64,000 nt of DNA from Granulicella mallensis (GCF_014203225.1 NZ_JACHIO010000007.1:186001-250000); one strand, 5' to 3'; counted from the first letter of the stretch, positions 1 through 8,446 are shown. Made by a program: numbers and translations. The notes: generated by a model from the letters alone, not told the origin.

Positions 1-70
1 CGAACTGGATACCCTTTACGACGCGTCCGCCTCGTACATCCAGGCACGCGATGATGCGTTTAGTCAGCAT
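1..70 (-). CDS. hisF: Imidazole glycerol phosphate synthase cyclase subunit HisF (5' part only)
   Basis: Only the first 23 codons lie in the window; the gene runs off the left edge. Read on the minus strand from the ATG at 70 they give [20 protein letters not shown], the strongly conserved first beta strand of the HisF barrel with the catalytic-type Asp in CLDV. HisF pairs with the HisH glutaminase encoded upstream to make IGP and AICAR. It appears to be the last his gene visible in this operon, separated from hisH by a 144-codon gene of unknown function rather than by hisA. Identity is secure although the fragment is short. Confidence 0.9.
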   Translation of the reverse strand, partial: MLTKRIIACLDVRGGRVVKGIQF

Positions 71-78
71 GAAATCCC

Positions 79-130
79 GTCTTTGCTTTTCTTTTTGTCA
101 TTCCTGCAGGGAATCTGCTTTTGGTTGGCA
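79..130. repeat. Dispersed palindromic repeat, ATTCCYGCAGGGAAT family
   Basis: The gap between the hisF start and the next gene holds a copy of a repeat with a small palindromic core (ATTCC TGCA GGAAT here) and a flank rich in TTTGCTTTTCT. Related copies occur near 5800, 6515, 50300, 50860-51050, 62960 and 63080-63215. It is intergenic and no transposase is near. Function unknown. Confidence 0.75.
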
Positions 131-140
131 GCCATACAAA

Positions 141-575
141 TCACGAATTCACACTCATGCCCACAACCGGACACTTCTCCGCCGCGGCCTCGCTGCCGCC
201 GACGCGGCCGAAACCGAAGTCGTCCGTTCCGAGGAAGCTCATCTTGTGGTGCCGGGCCATGCCGCTGAGCTCGTTGTGCACCATATACATCGCCATCTGG
301 ATGGAGTGCACGGAGTCCGCGCCGCCGGCGGGCGTGATGTGCTCGCGGCCCAGCGCGCTGATGCGGTAGGGGCACGCCCAACCCTTGCCTTCGATGTGAA
401 AGGGCTTGCCGAAGCTGACGGTCAGGGTTGCGGTCTGGCTCTCATGTTCGATATCGAGGAAGCGTTCTGCGATAATCTCGAACGGCAGCAACTCCATGCC
501 GGTCCAGTTTGCCGCTGCGTCCGGTTTCACCATTTCTACTGTGCCCTGCGAGACGTGGGTTGTGTCGGTAATCAT
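141..575 (-). CDS. Conserved hypothetical protein inside the his operon (DUF6968-like)
   Basis: A 144-residue cytoplasmic protein with no signal peptide or membrane segment. It has a clean AGGAGG ribosome binding site just upstream of the ATG at 575 and lies in operon spacing between hisH and hisF. The segment around residues 66-100 (GWACPYRI, then GGADSVHSIQMAM) resembles small DUF6968-type proteins from memory; this could not be checked here. No catalytic motif is evident. Its place where hisA often lies makes a link to histidine synthesis possible but unproven. Confidence 0.75.
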   Translation of the reverse strand: MITDTTHVSQGTVEMVKPDAAANWTGMELLPFEIIAERFLDIEHESQTATLTVSFGKPFHIEGKGWACPYRISALGREHITPAGGADSVHSIQMAMYMVHNELSGMARHHKMSFLGTDDFGFGRVGGSEAAAEKCPVVGMSVNS

Positions 576-610
576 GAGGTGCCTCCTGCGAACGTGTTGC
601 CGGTTCGATG

Positions 611-1222
611 CTACAGCGCGAGAAAGTTCTGCAGTACGCGCAGTCCTGTCTCAGCCGACTTCTCAGGATGAAACTGTACGCCCATTACATTGCCGCGTTC
701 GACTGCGGCGGTAAACGCGCCACCGTACATCGTAGCCGCAGCGGTGTCTGCCGATACCGGGGCACGCCACGAGTGGGTGTAGTAGACGAAGCTCCCCAGA
801 GTAACGCCTGCCAGTAGCCGCGAGTCTTCGCGCACATTCTCGAGCGAGTTCCATCCCACATGCGGCGATTTCAGCTCCGCGCCTTCGAAGACAGCAGGGA
901 AGCGCTCGCACTGGCCGCCAAAGTGCCCGAGCCCCGCTGTCTCCGGCGCTTCGGTGGAACCTTCATACAGCCACTGAAGCCCCACGCAGATGCCAAGAAA
1001 CGGCGTGCCCTTGGCGACGGCTTCGCGTGTCGCCTGAGTCAGGCCGAGGTCGGCGAGCAGTTGTGTCGACTGAAAATGGCCGACGCCGGGAAGAACGATC
1101 TTGTCCGCGCGCAGTACAGCAGCGGGATCTTGAGTGACAACAATGCCGTCCGCGCCAAGATGCTTCAGTGCCTTGACCACGCTGGTCAGATTGCCCGCTT
1201 TGTAGTCGATGACTGCAATCAT
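611..1222 (-). CDS. hisH: Imidazole glycerol phosphate synthase glutaminase subunit HisH
   Basis: HisH hydrolyses glutamine and channels ammonia to HisF. The 203-residue length is normal. The class I glutamine amidotransferase triad is visible: the nucleophile Cys79 in FLGICVG, and His185 and Glu187 in FHPEKS. The N-terminus MIAVIDYKAGNL is typical. It starts two bases after hisB ends, so the two are probably translated together. Nothing suggests inactivation. Confidence 0.97.
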   Translation of the reverse strand: MIAVIDYKAGNLTSVVKALKHLGADGIVVTQDPAAVLRADKIVLPGVGHFQSTQLLADLGLTQATREAVAKGTPFLGICVGLQWLYEGSTEAPETAGLGHFGGQCERFPAVFEGAELKSPHVGWNSLENVREDSRLLAGVTLGSFVYYTHSWRAPVSADTAAATMYGGAFTAAVERGNVMGVQFHPEKSAETGLRVLQNFLAL

Positions 1223-1224
1223 CT

Positions 1225-1857
1225 TTACAGCAGCCCCTTCGTGCTCGGCAGCAACTCCCTCATCCGCTCATCCCGCGAACAAGCTCCCCGCATCGCCCGT
1301 GCGAATGCCTTGAAGATCGCCTCGATCTTGTGATGGTTGCTGCGCCCATACATGGTCTTTACATGCACATTGGCCTTCGCCCCGCGCGCAAAGCCATCGA
1401 AGAAATCCGCAACCAGTTCGCTCTGCAGATCGCCGACAACGGGCACCGTCACCTGGTCATCGACGACATACGCCACGCGGCCCGAGAGATCGACCGCAGC
1501 CACGGCGAGCGTCTCATCCATCGCCATGACAAAGTATCCCGCGCGCAGAATGCCCTTCTTGTCGCCAAGCGCCTCCGCAAAGGCCTCGCCCAGAGCGATG
1601 CCGACGTCCTCCACCGTGTGGTGCTGATCGACATCAAGATCGCCCACGCACTTCAGTTGCAGGTCGAAGCCGCCATGCCGTGTGAACAGCTCAAGCATGT
1701 GATCGAAGAAGCGAATGCCCGTCGAAACCGTATAGCTGCCCTGTCCATCGACGTTGAGCCGTAGCGAGATCTTCGTCTCCGTCGTATTGCGTTCCACTAC
1801 GCCAATGCGTTCGTCGCTTACCGGCGCGACACCCAACTCATTTACCAGATCACTCAT
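1225..1857 (-). CDS. hisB: Imidazoleglycerol-phosphate dehydratase HisB
   Basis: Monofunctional dehydratase of histidine synthesis, 210 residues. The two Mn-binding HHxxE-type motifs are present: HHTVED near residue 79 and [11 protein letters not shown] near residue 175, the duplicated half-sites of this family. There is no fused histidinol phosphatase domain, so that activity must be encoded elsewhere. The ATG overlaps the stop of the 66-aa gene upstream by ATGA. Confidence 0.97.
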   Translation of the reverse strand: MSDLVNELGVAPVSDERIGVVERNTTETKISLRLNVDGQGSYTVSTGIRFFDHMLELFTRHGGFDLQLKCVGDLDVDQHHTVEDVGIALGEAFAEALGDKKGILRAGYFVMAMDETLAVAAVDLSGRVAYVVDDQVTVPVVGDLQSELVADFFDGFARGAKANVHVKTMYGRSNHHKIEAIFKAFARAMRGACSRDERMRELLPSTKGLL

Positions 1858-2054
1858 CTCTCACTCCGCTTCAACTTCACAAACTCCCAGATCGTATAAA
1901 ACAACGCGACTACGATGAAGGCAACACACACCAGCATGAGCTTCGGATAATCTCCAGGAAGCGCAGACCTGAGAAGCACAAATCCTCCGCTCATGCACGC
2001 TACACCGACCGCCAGCAGGATGACTTTCTTTCGCTGTAGGTTCAGGTCACTCAT
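1854..2054 (-). CDS. Small two-helix membrane protein between hisC and hisB
   Basis: A 66-residue protein starting [10 protein letters not shown], with hydrophobic segments at about residues 11-29 and 38-57 and a basic C-terminus ([10 protein letters not shown]). It overlaps the hisC stop by ATGA at its start and the hisB start by ATGA at its end, so it is tightly embedded in the operon and is very probably translated. An extended start further upstream is possible but would lie inside hisC. No function is recognised. It may be a membrane anchor, or a passenger kept for translational coupling. Confidence 0.8.
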   Translation of the reverse strand: MSDLNLQRKKVILLAVGVACMSGGFVLLRSALPGDYPKLMLVCVAFIVVALFYTIWEFVKLKRSER

Positions 2055-3184
2055 GCGCGCGCGCGGCCTTCTGCCGGCGTCCAGCCAATCTCCGCCAACG
2101 ACGCGCGTAACGCTGCGATGCCGCGTGTTACATGCTCTTCCGTGCCGATGGTGATGCGCACATAGCCATCGCATCCCGGGTCGGTGGAGCGGTCGCGCAG
2201 CAGCACGCCATGTCGGCGCATCGCGGCGACGAGCTCTTTGTGCTTCGGCCCGATATCCATCAGGATGAAGTTCGAGGCGCTCGGCCAGGTCCGCACCCCG
2301 AGTTCTTCGAGCGCGGTGTACATTCGCTCACGGCCCTGGTGTACCTGGAGGATGTACCAGTTCAGGTAGTCCTCATCGGCAAGCGCCTCAGGCAGCACCG
2401 CAAGCGCTACGCCGTTCACGTTGTAGGGGGAACTCACCTTGCGCAGAAATCCGATCAGCCGCGCATCGCCCGCTACCATGCCGATGCGCAGATTCGCTAA
2501 CCCATAGGCCTTCGAGAAGGTGCGCGCGACGATCAGGTTCGGCACGCTGCCGATGTCACCCATCGTCGTCTCGCCATGAAAGTGAAAGTAAGCCTCATCG
2601 ACCATCAGCACCGCCTGAGGAGCGGCGGCGGCAATCGCCAGCAACTGCTCGCGGCTTATCGTTGCGCCGGTCGGATTGTTCGGCGAAGCTACGATGATGA
2701 GCTTGGTGCGCGGCGTAATCGCCGCCAGAAAGCGTTCGAAGGGGAAGGCAAGAGTATCGTCGGTCTGCACCTTGCGTAGCCCTGTGGTCATCATGCTGAT
2801 CGACACGTCATACATGAAGAACGTCGGTGTGCAGATCAGCGCCTCATCACCCTCGTCGAGGAACGCGCAGGCCATCAGGTGAATCGCTTCGTCGACGCCG
2901 TTGGTCAGCAGCACCTGATCCACGCTGAGTCCGAAGTGGGCTGCGGCGATCTTCTCGACAGGCTGCCGTTCGGGATAGATCGTCAGTCCTTCGCTCGTCA
3001 GCTTCTGGAGCTTCTCAAGCACGCGGGGGCTCGGTGCCAGGGTGTTTTCGTTGAAGTCCAGCCGCAGAGCATCGCGGCCTGCGAGCGGAGGGTGGTACTC
3101 CGGCATCGCCAGCACGGCAGCGCGCGGCTGCGGAACAGTCCCTGCAACACTTGCCTTGTTCTCAGTTTCCGTCAACACAGCCAT
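2051..3184 (-). CDS. hisC: Histidinol-phosphate aminotransferase HisC
   Basis: PLP enzyme converting imidazole acetol phosphate and glutamate to histidinol phosphate. It has 377 residues with the fold I aminotransferase landmarks: DFNENTLAPSP near residue 43, SPNNPTG at 167-173, the DEAYF aspartate near 196, and the Schiff-base lysine at 225 in FSKAYGLANLRIG. The first 35 residues are a slightly long N-terminal extension compared with the family. It sits 32 bases downstream of hisD. Confidence 0.96.
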   Translation of the reverse strand: MAVLTETENKASVAGTVPQPRAAVLAMPEYHPPLAGRDALRLDFNENTLAPSPRVLEKLQKLTSEGLTIYPERQPVEKIAAAHFGLSVDQVLLTNGVDEAIHLMACAFLDEGDEALICTPTFFMYDVSISMMTTGLRKVQTDDTLAFPFERFLAAITPRTKLIIVASPNNPTGATISREQLLAIAAAAPQAVLMVDEAYFHFHGETTMGDIGSVPNLIVARTFSKAYGLANLRIGMVAGDARLIGFLRKVSSPYNVNGVALAVLPEALADEDYLNWYILQVHQGRERMYTALEELGVRTWPSASNFILMDIGPKHKELVAAMRRHGVLLRDRSTDPGCDGYVRITIGTEEHVTRGIAALRASLAEIGWTPAEGRARA

Positions 3185-3216
3185 CCTCTTAGCCCTTGCC
3201 TTCCTAATCCCTAGCT

Positions 3217-4476
3217 CTACCGCATCCTCACGCGCACGCTCTCGGCGTGCCCTGCTAGACCTTCTGCCTCGGCCAGCGCGATCGTGTGCGGGCCGACCTC
3301 GCGCAACGCGTCGCGCGTGTACTGCTGTACGGTGATTACCTTTACGAAGTCGAACACGCTCAAGCCGCCGCGAACGCGGCCATTGCGGCCGGTTGGCAAT
3401 ACGTGATTCGGCCCGCTGATGTAATCACCCATGGACTGTGGTGTGTGATGACCCACAAACACTGAGCCGGCATTCTTCACCCAGCGCAGGTCGGCGCCCG
3501 CATCTACCGTCAGATGTTCAGGAGCCAGCCGGTTCGTTAGCACCTGAGCTTCCTCTACGGTCTTAGTGACGAACGCAAATCCCTGCGCTGCTAGCGAGGC
3601 CTGTGCGATCTCATTGCCCTGCGCCTGGCGCTTGGTCTCGAGCGCGACCTCTTCGGCCAACTCGTGCTTGCTGGTGATGAGCACAGCGAGCGCCTCGGGA
3701 TCGTGCTCGGCCTGCGCCACCAGGTCCGCCGCAATGCCGCTGGGGTCGCCATTCTCGCTGGTGACAACAATCTCCGTCGGCCCCGCGGGCATGTCGATGC
3801 CGGTCTCCTGCGAGACCGCAATCTTTGCCGCGGTCACATACAGGTTGCCCGGTCCCACGATCTTGTCTACGGCTGCAATCGTCGTAGTGCCAAAGGCCAT
3901 CGCCGCAATCGCCTGCGCTCCGCCGACGCGGTAGAACTCTGTCACACCCGCAAGATAAGCGGCAGCCATCGTCTCCTTCGCGGGCTTCGGCGAGCACACC
4001 ACGATGCGTTCCACTCCGGCAACCTGCGCCGGAGTCACGGTCATCAGCAGCGTCGAGGGCAGGGGATAGCGTCCGCCCGGAACGTAGCAGCCGACCGAAC
4101 CCAGAGGCCGCACGATCTGCCCGACCTCCATTCCCTCCGAGGGACGAAAGCTCCACGCGCGCGGCAATTGTTTCTCAGCAAACGTGCGAATGTTGGCCTG
4201 CGCCAGGCGCATGGCGGCTTTGAGCTCTTCGCTCGTAGCCTCCCACGCGGACTGCATCTCCTCGCGGCTGACTGGAAGCGGCTGTTCGGCGGCCAGCCCG
4301 TCGAAGCGAGCTGTGTACTCCCGCAGCGCAACATCGCCGCGTTCGCGCACGGCTGCGAGAATCTCGCGCACAACGCCATCCACCTTTGCGGTGTTTGCGG
4401 CGCCGCGCTGTTCAAGCTGCCGGAGAGTATCCTCTGCAGCCTTCGCGTTCTCGCCGAATGTCTTCAAAACTCTCAT
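3217..4476 (-). CDS. hisD: Histidinol dehydrogenase HisD
   Basis: Zn-dependent enzyme of the last two steps of histidine synthesis (histidinol to histidine, using NAD). The 419-residue length is normal. Recognisable family blocks are the YVPGGRYPLPST loop, GPGNLYVTAAK, DMPAGPTEI, the QAEHDPEA zinc-site region and the C-terminal SMGDYISGPNHVLPTGR block. It follows the 134-aa membrane protein gene with a 9-base gap. Confidence 0.97.
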   Translation of the reverse strand: MRVLKTFGENAKAAEDTLRQLEQRGAANTAKVDGVVREILAAVRERGDVALREYTARFDGLAAEQPLPVSREEMQSAWEATSEELKAAMRLAQANIRTFAEKQLPRAWSFRPSEGMEVGQIVRPLGSVGCYVPGGRYPLPSTLLMTVTPAQVAGVERIVVCSPKPAKETMAAAYLAGVTEFYRVGGAQAIAAMAFGTTTIAAVDKIVGPGNLYVTAAKIAVSQETGIDMPAGPTEIVVTSENGDPSGIAADLVAQAEHDPEALAVLITSKHELAEEVALETKRQAQGNEIAQASLAAQGFAFVTKTVEEAQVLTNRLAPEHLTVDAGADLRWVKNAGSVFVGHHTPQSMGDYISGPNHVLPTGRNGRVRGGLSVFDFVKVITVQQYTRDALREVGPHTIALAEAEGLAGHAESVRVRMR

Positions 4477-4485
4477 GCTGCCTCG

Positions 4486-4890
4486 TTAATCCTTGTAGCC
4501 TGCTTTACGCATCTGCCGCCGTTCGCGCCGTGGACCGGTCAGGACCACGCGCTTCGCGGCTTCCGGTCCCGCGGGATAGATGCGTTCCGGATTCTTGGGG
4601 TCGATCACGACGGCCAAGCGTACTCCCGCCGTAATCTTTTGCCCAGGTTCCACCCGCGAACTCAGCGTCACCTCGCGGCTGGTGGTGCTGCCCGGCTCCT
4701 GGATCCACATCACGATCTTCATGATGGGCAAAGTCTTGCCGAAGCGCTTCATCGGCGCCACTGAAATTACCGTGGCATACACCGCAACGCCCTCACGCTC
4801 GGCCTTCTGCTGCCGCCAGCGCTGAAAAAAATACAGGACGACCGGTGTAAGGGCCGCCAAAACGACGAGTGTCCAAATTGCGATCTTCAA
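4486..4890 (-). CDS. Single-pass membrane protein between hisG and hisD
   Basis: A 134-residue protein with one N-terminal membrane helix (about residues 4-22) followed by FQRWRQQKAER, predicting an N-out or short-N, cytoplasmic-C anchor. The rest is a strand-rich domain of alternating Val/Ile (VAVYATVISVAP, VRLAVVIDPKNPERIYPAG), reminiscent of DUF3592-like domains; that comparison is from memory. It lies in close operon spacing between hisG and hisD. No catalytic motif is seen and the function is unknown. Confidence 0.8.
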   Translation of the reverse strand: MKIAIWTLVVLAALTPVVLYFFQRWRQQKAEREGVAVYATVISVAPMKRFGKTLPIMKIVMWIQEPGSTTSREVTLSSRVEPGQKITAGVRLAVVIDPKNPERIYPAGPEAAKRVVLTGPRRERRQMRKAGYKD

Positions 4891-4908
4891 CGCATGCCTT
4901 TCGGGTGA

Positions 4909-5784
4909 TTACAGTACTACTTTGCTCAAAGGGTATTCGACGATCCCTGCGCCGCCGGCTGCCTTTAGTTTAGGGATGACATCGCGCACAAGGGAATTAT
5001 CGAGAATTGTATTCAACGCAACCCAATCGGGGTCCTGCAGGTGCGAGATCGTCGGCGAGTTCAACGCAGGCAGCACTCCGATGACCTTGTCGAGATCGGC
5101 CTTGCGTACATTGAGCATCAGGCCAACCTGGATCTGTGCATCCATCGCTCCATTCAACATCATGGAGAGCGTTTCGATCTTCGAGCGCTTCCAGGGATCG
5201 GCCCACGCCGCCTTGTTGGCGATGAACTGGGTCTCGGACTCCATCAGCGTCTCGATGATGCGCAGGCGGTTCGCGCGCAGCGAGCTTCCGGTCTCCGTCA
5301 CTTCAACGATGGCATCGGCCAGGGTCGGCGGCTTCACTTCGGTGGCACCCCAGCTGAACTCAACCTTTACGGGGATATTCTTCGCCGCAAAGTAGCGCTT
5401 GGTGAACTCCACCAGTTCAGTCGCAATGGTCTTGCCGGCGAGGTCTTCGGGCTTCTCGAAGGGCGAGTCCTCAGGCACGGCGAGCACCCACTTCACACGG
5501 GTGCGGGACTGCTTGGAGTAGGTGAGCGAGGTAATCCGCTCGACGTCGGACTGGTTCTCGAGCACCCAGTCGTTGCCGGTCAGTCCGGCATCCAGCGCGC
5601 CGTGCTCCACATAGCGGGCCATCTCCTGGGCACGAACGAGCATGCACTCGATCTCCGTATCGTCGATGGTAGGGAAGTAGCTGCGGCCGCTGGCATAGAT
5701 GCGCCAGCCGGCGTGTTCGAACAGCGCGATGGTGGCGTCCTGCAGGCTGCCCTTCGGAATTCCAAGCTTCAGTTTGTTGCTCAT
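4909..5784 (-). CDS. hisG: ATP phosphoribosyltransferase HisG, long form
   Basis: First committed step: condenses ATP and PRPP. At 291 residues it is the long, hexameric HisG type with a C-terminal ACT-like regulatory domain (about residues 215-291). This form does not need HisZ and is usually feedback-inhibited by histidine. The N-terminal [13 protein letters not shown], the DAGLTGNDW block and the PRPP-loop-like [16 protein letters not shown] are present. With the leader peptide upstream, the pathway would be controlled both at enzyme and transcript level. Confidence 0.96.
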   Translation of the reverse strand: MSNKLKLGIPKGSLQDATIALFEHAGWRIYASGRSYFPTIDDTEIECMLVRAQEMARYVEHGALDAGLTGNDWVLENQSDVERITSLTYSKQSRTRVKWVLAVPEDSPFEKPEDLAGKTIATELVEFTKRYFAAKNIPVKVEFSWGATEVKPPTLADAIVEVTETGSSLRANRLRIIETLMESETQFIANKAAWADPWKRSKIETLSMMLNGAMDAQIQVGLMLNVRKADLDKVIGVLPALNSPTISHLQDPDWVALNTILDNSLVRDVIPKLKAAGGAGIVEYPLSKVVL

Positions 5785-5797
5785 GTCGATTCTTCGC

Positions 5798-5843
5798 CTT
5801 TGCCTTTGCTTTTCTTTCTGTCATTCCCGCAGGGAATCTGCTT
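5798..5843. repeat. Dispersed palindromic repeat, ATTCCCGCAGGGAAT family
   Basis: Fills the gap between hisI and hisG. Core GTCATTCCCGCAGGGAATC is flanked by a TTTGCCTTTGCTTTTCT tract, as in the other copies. In the operon mRNA the core could form a 6-bp hairpin. Confidence 0.8.
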
Positions 5844-6182
5844 CTACTTCTCATCCATTGCAATGGGCTTCGTAAAACAGCTCACGCTTCCCTCGTGGCA
5901 CACCAGGCCATCGCCCTCGACCTCGACGCGGAACAGCAGCGCGTCACTGTCGCAGTCGGTAGAGGCAGAGATAACACGCAGGCGGTTGCCGCTGGTCTCA
6001 CCCTTCATCCACAGCTTCGAACGCGTACGTGACCAGAAGGTTACGAAACCTGTTTCGGTGGTCTTTTTATAGCTTTCCTCGTTCAGGAAGCCGAGCATCA
6101 GCACCTCACCGGTCTTCGCGTCCTGCACGATGCCCGCGACCAGGCCGCCGGCTTTTTCAAAATCGATTGCTACTGTCGTCAT
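5844..6182 (-). CDS. hisI: Phosphoribosyl-AMP cyclohydrolase HisI
   Basis: Zn/Mg enzyme opening the adenine ring of PR-AMP. It is 112 residues from the ATG at 6182, chosen over the ATG at 6191 because AGAGGA then sits eight bases upstream. The metal and catalytic block is intact: the Cys in STDCDSDALLF and the later GLVCHEGSVSCF cysteines, plus WSRTRSKLWMKGETSGN. No HisE domain is fused, so the pyrophosphohydrolase is encoded elsewhere. It is the first structural gene after the leader attenuator. Confidence 0.95.
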   Translation of the reverse strand: MTTVAIDFEKAGGLVAGIVQDAKTGEVLMLGFLNEESYKKTTETGFVTFWSRTRSKLWMKGETSGNRLRVISASTDCDSDALLFRVEVEGDGLVCHEGSVSCFTKPIAMDEK

Positions 6183-6250
6183 CTTCCTCATCCTCTGTGT
6201 TCGGCTGAAGCTGTCTATCTGGTGCTTGGTTGAAGCTATCGCGGCGCAGC

Positions 6251-6284
6251 AAAAAGCCCGCTCGCGATATGCGCGTCAGCGGGC
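6251..6284 (-). terminator. Intrinsic terminator between the his leader peptide and hisI (attenuator)
   Basis: On the minus strand GCCCGCT pairs with AGCGGGC (7 bp), an inner CGCG/CGCG stem follows after a 2-base bulge, and the helix is followed directly by TTTTT. It lies 28 bases after the leader stop codon and about 68 bases before the hisI start. A short segment just after the His codons (GCGCAAAGCG, 6345-6354) can pair 4+4 with the left arm (CGCTGACGCGC, 6271-6281), a possible competing structure. Confidence 0.85.
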
Positions 6285-6312
6285 CTGTTCGTAGTCCTAT
6301 TGTGCGTTCTTG

Positions 6313-6396
6313 CTACTTCACCGCACCGGACACAGCCGCCAACACGCTTTGCGCATGATGATGATGCTGTCCACGATGGTGCAGAAGAACGGTCAT
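6313..6396 (-). CDS. hisL: his operon leader peptide (27 aa, six His codons)
   Basis: A 27-codon open reading frame on the minus strand, ATG at 6396 and TAG at 6313-6315, beginning MTVLLHHRGQHHHHAQS and ending SGAVK. Six of the first 14 codons encode His, at positions 6, 7 and 11-14. It is followed by an intrinsic terminator and then hisI, the standard layout of a ribosome-mediated transcription attenuator, as in the enterobacterial hisL leader. There is only weak purine sequence (AGAAAG) before the ATG. The promoter places the start site almost at the ATG, so translation may be leaderless. The gene symbol is given by analogy. Confidence 0.88.
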   Translation of the reverse strand: MTVLLHHRGQHHHHAQSVLAAVSGAVK

Positions 6397-6404
6397 TGCT
6401 TTCT

Positions 6405-6433
6405 ACCGTATCCGTGGCGCTCGCGGATGTCAA
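6405..6433 (-). promoter_or_regulatory. Promoter of the his operon leader
   Basis: On the minus strand a perfect TTGACA (6428-6433) is followed after 17 bases by TACGGT (6405-6410; three of six consensus bases). Only eight bases then separate this from the leader ATG at 6396, so the predicted start site is 1-3 bases before the ATG. Confidence 0.65.
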
Positions 6434-6484
6434 TCGCGACCCATATGGAGCCGCGGCACGGAACCGCTGTTGCCTGTTTTTGCT

Positions 6485-6830
6485 TTTGCTGTTGTTCTTG
6501 CTTTTCTGGTTGTCATTCCCGCAGGGAATCTGCTTTTGCGGTTGCGGTTGCTTGTTTTTCGCCGTCATCCTGAGCGGTACGCGAAGGACCCCCGCATTCG
6601 GCCCCACCCCAGCCGCCCAGAACCACCAACAGCCAGAACCACCACAAATCATTAGAGGACAACCTAAGACTTCTCGCCCAGGTACTCCCATCCAGCACAG
6701 GTGCTTAAACTGCTGGCCATGATGTAGACGTAGCAACACATGATCGTCAGCGGTGTTCGCTCCACGAGCATCGTGCAGAATGCGGGGGTCCTTCGCGTAC
6801 CGCTCAGGATGACGACGAAAAACAAGCAAC
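6485..6830. repeat. Repeat cluster upstream of the his operon
   Basis: The region between the his promoter and the carbonic anhydrase gene holds no convincing gene. It contains an ATTCCCGCAGGGAAT-family copy (about 6485-6560). It also has two inverted copies of a roughly 40-bp sequence: GTCATCCTGAGCGGTACGCG at 6563 and its complement near 6785-6825. A third copy of that sequence lies at 52768-52830. Confidence 0.8.
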
Positions 6831-6877
6831 GACGAGGACAAACAACGGCAAACCACTACCGTTGTTTGTTCTTACGC

Positions 6878-7510
6878 CTACTCCACCACCGTAAATCCCC
6901 GCTCGCCATCCTCGGCAATCGACACCTGCCCCTTGCCGATGTCATATAGCCAGCCCGAGACGGTCAACTCACCCATCGCCATAGCCCCCGCCACCGACGG
7001 ATGCGTCTTCAGGTGCTGAAGCTGCAACAGAACATTCTGTTCCGCAAGCACGGAGAGCAGTTCGCGCCGCCACTCTGTCTTGGTGTGCATGGTCTCTGCC
7101 ACCGTGAGGGCCGCGCGAGCATTGGTCAGCCAGCTCTTGACGGTAGGCATGTCTTTGACCGAGTCCGGGTTGAGCAGTGCCTTCATCGCGCCGCAGTCGC
7201 TATGGCCGCATACCACGATGTGCCTCACCCGCAGAGAGGTCACTGCGTACTCGATCACCGCGCTGACGCCGCCGAGCATCTCGCCATACGCCGGCACCAT
7301 GTTGCCGATGTTGCGCGTCACGAAGACCTCGCCCATGGCTGAATGTGTCAGTTCATTGGGGTTTACGCGTGAATCCGCGCAGGCGATAAACAGCGTATGG
7401 GGGCGCTGTTCGTTGATCGCAGCCTGCGCATGCAGGTGGGCCTGGTTCGGATAGACCTCCGACCGAAACCGGCGTACACCCTTTTTCAATTGTTCGAGCA
7501 CTTCGTCCAT
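6878..7510 (-). CDS. Beta-class carbonic anhydrase
   Basis: Interconverts CO2 and bicarbonate in the cytoplasm. From the ATG at 7510 the protein is 210 residues; an upstream extension of 44 codons is Ala/Ser-rich and unlike the family, so it was not used. Zinc ligands are visible as Cys44 and Asp46/Arg48 in ACADSRVNP and His103 and Cys106 in GHSDCGAM. The GGVSAVIEYAV helix is typical. It lies 52 bases downstream of the peroxiredoxin-like gene and probably shares its transcript. Confidence 0.93.
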   Translation of the reverse strand: MDEVLEQLKKGVRRFRSEVYPNQAHLHAQAAINEQRPHTLFIACADSRVNPNELTHSAMGEVFVTRNIGNMVPAYGEMLGGVSAVIEYAVTSLRVRHIVVCGHSDCGAMKALLNPDSVKDMPTVKSWLTNARAALTVAETMHTKTEWRRELLSVLAEQNVLLQLQHLKTHPSVAGAMAMGELTVSGWLYDIGKGQVSIAEDGERGFTVVE

Positions 7511-7562
7511 GAGGCGGCCTGTAGCTTTCTTGTGATTAGGGTACTGAAAGTTACGAACGAAT

Positions 7563-8168
7563 CTATTCTTCGCGCCACTTGATATTGCAGCCGATGCTGC
7601 TGCGCTGGTCAGTGTCAGGGCGTTTGCCGGCGACGACCGCATCCAGGGCCGCGCGCAGGTTCTTGCCTGTCACCGGCGTATCGTTGCCGAAGTCTCCGCG
7701 CCGGGGGCGGCTCTCGTCGAGCTGTCCGCGATAGACCAGCTTCAGATCCGCGTCGAAGAGGAAGAAATCCGGGGTGCAGGCGGCCTCGTAGGAACGGGCG
7801 ACCTCCTGGGTCTCATCCAGCAGGTAAGGGAAGTTCCAGCCCAGGCGCGCCGCCTGCTCGCGCATGAACTCCGGGCCGTCCTGGGGGTACTCGACGATGT
7901 CGTTGGACTGGATGGCAGCGATGGCGATCGGACCTTCGCCGTTTTCGCCCAGATAGTCGCGGCCGATCCGTCCCAGCTCCGCTTCGACGTGTTTTACATA
8001 GGGGCAATGCACGCAGACGAACATCACCAGCAGTCCGCGTCGCTTCTCGTCGCCGGTTGAGGCGAAGATGTCATCGCGGCCCAGCGCTTTGCCGCTGATC
8101 GCGTCCACCAGCTCGAAGGCCGGGGCAGTCGTCCCCAGCTTCACCATCGTCGATTCCATTCTGGACAT
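7563..8168 (-). CDS. Thioredoxin-fold protein of the AhpC/TSA (resuscitation-type redoxin) family
   Basis: A 201-residue cytoplasmic redox protein with a CVHC pair at Cys52 and Cys55 (VMFVCVHCPYVKHVE), a PDFFLFDADLKLVYRGQLD block and a cis-Pro region (CTPDFF). The ATG at 8168 was chosen because GGAGGG lies five bases upstream. This is the common bacterial 'thioredoxin family protein' that follows the AhpC/TSA fold and has an extra C-terminal strand. The substrate is unknown. It precedes the carbonic anhydrase gene in the same direction. Confidence 0.88.
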   Translation of the reverse strand: MSRMESTMVKLGTTAPAFELVDAISGKALGRDDIFASTGDEKRRGLLVMFVCVHCPYVKHVEAELGRIGRDYLGENGEGPIAIAAIQSNDIVEYPQDGPEFMREQAARLGWNFPYLLDETQEVARSYEAACTPDFFLFDADLKLVYRGQLDESRPRRGDFGNDTPVTGKNLRAALDAVVAGKRPDTDQRSSIGCNIKWREE

Positions 8169-8446
8169 TGCAGCCCTCCACCGTCCATCATAACGGCCAT
8201 TCGCGGAGCGGGAGACTGTCCTGATAGACAGGATGTGAAACATGGAGGGACTTTTTCACGTCAGAGGTTACAGTCCTTGTTGCTAGCCATGACGCGTGAC
8301 GTGATCGGTGCAGAAATTTAACCGCGATGAAATCTGCTCCGTTTCAGCAATTAATCCGTTTCCGCGCGTGTTGTGGATAACGTATGCTTTGACCAAAGTT
8401 CAATCGGTCGCTGGCTTTCTGCAGTGCTGGCTTCCCAGAGGATACT

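Noticed and set aside
6236..6856. 206-codon minus-strand frame upstream of hisI
   Set aside because: It runs through repeat DNA and across the his attenuator; the sequence is low-complexity and matches translated repeats.
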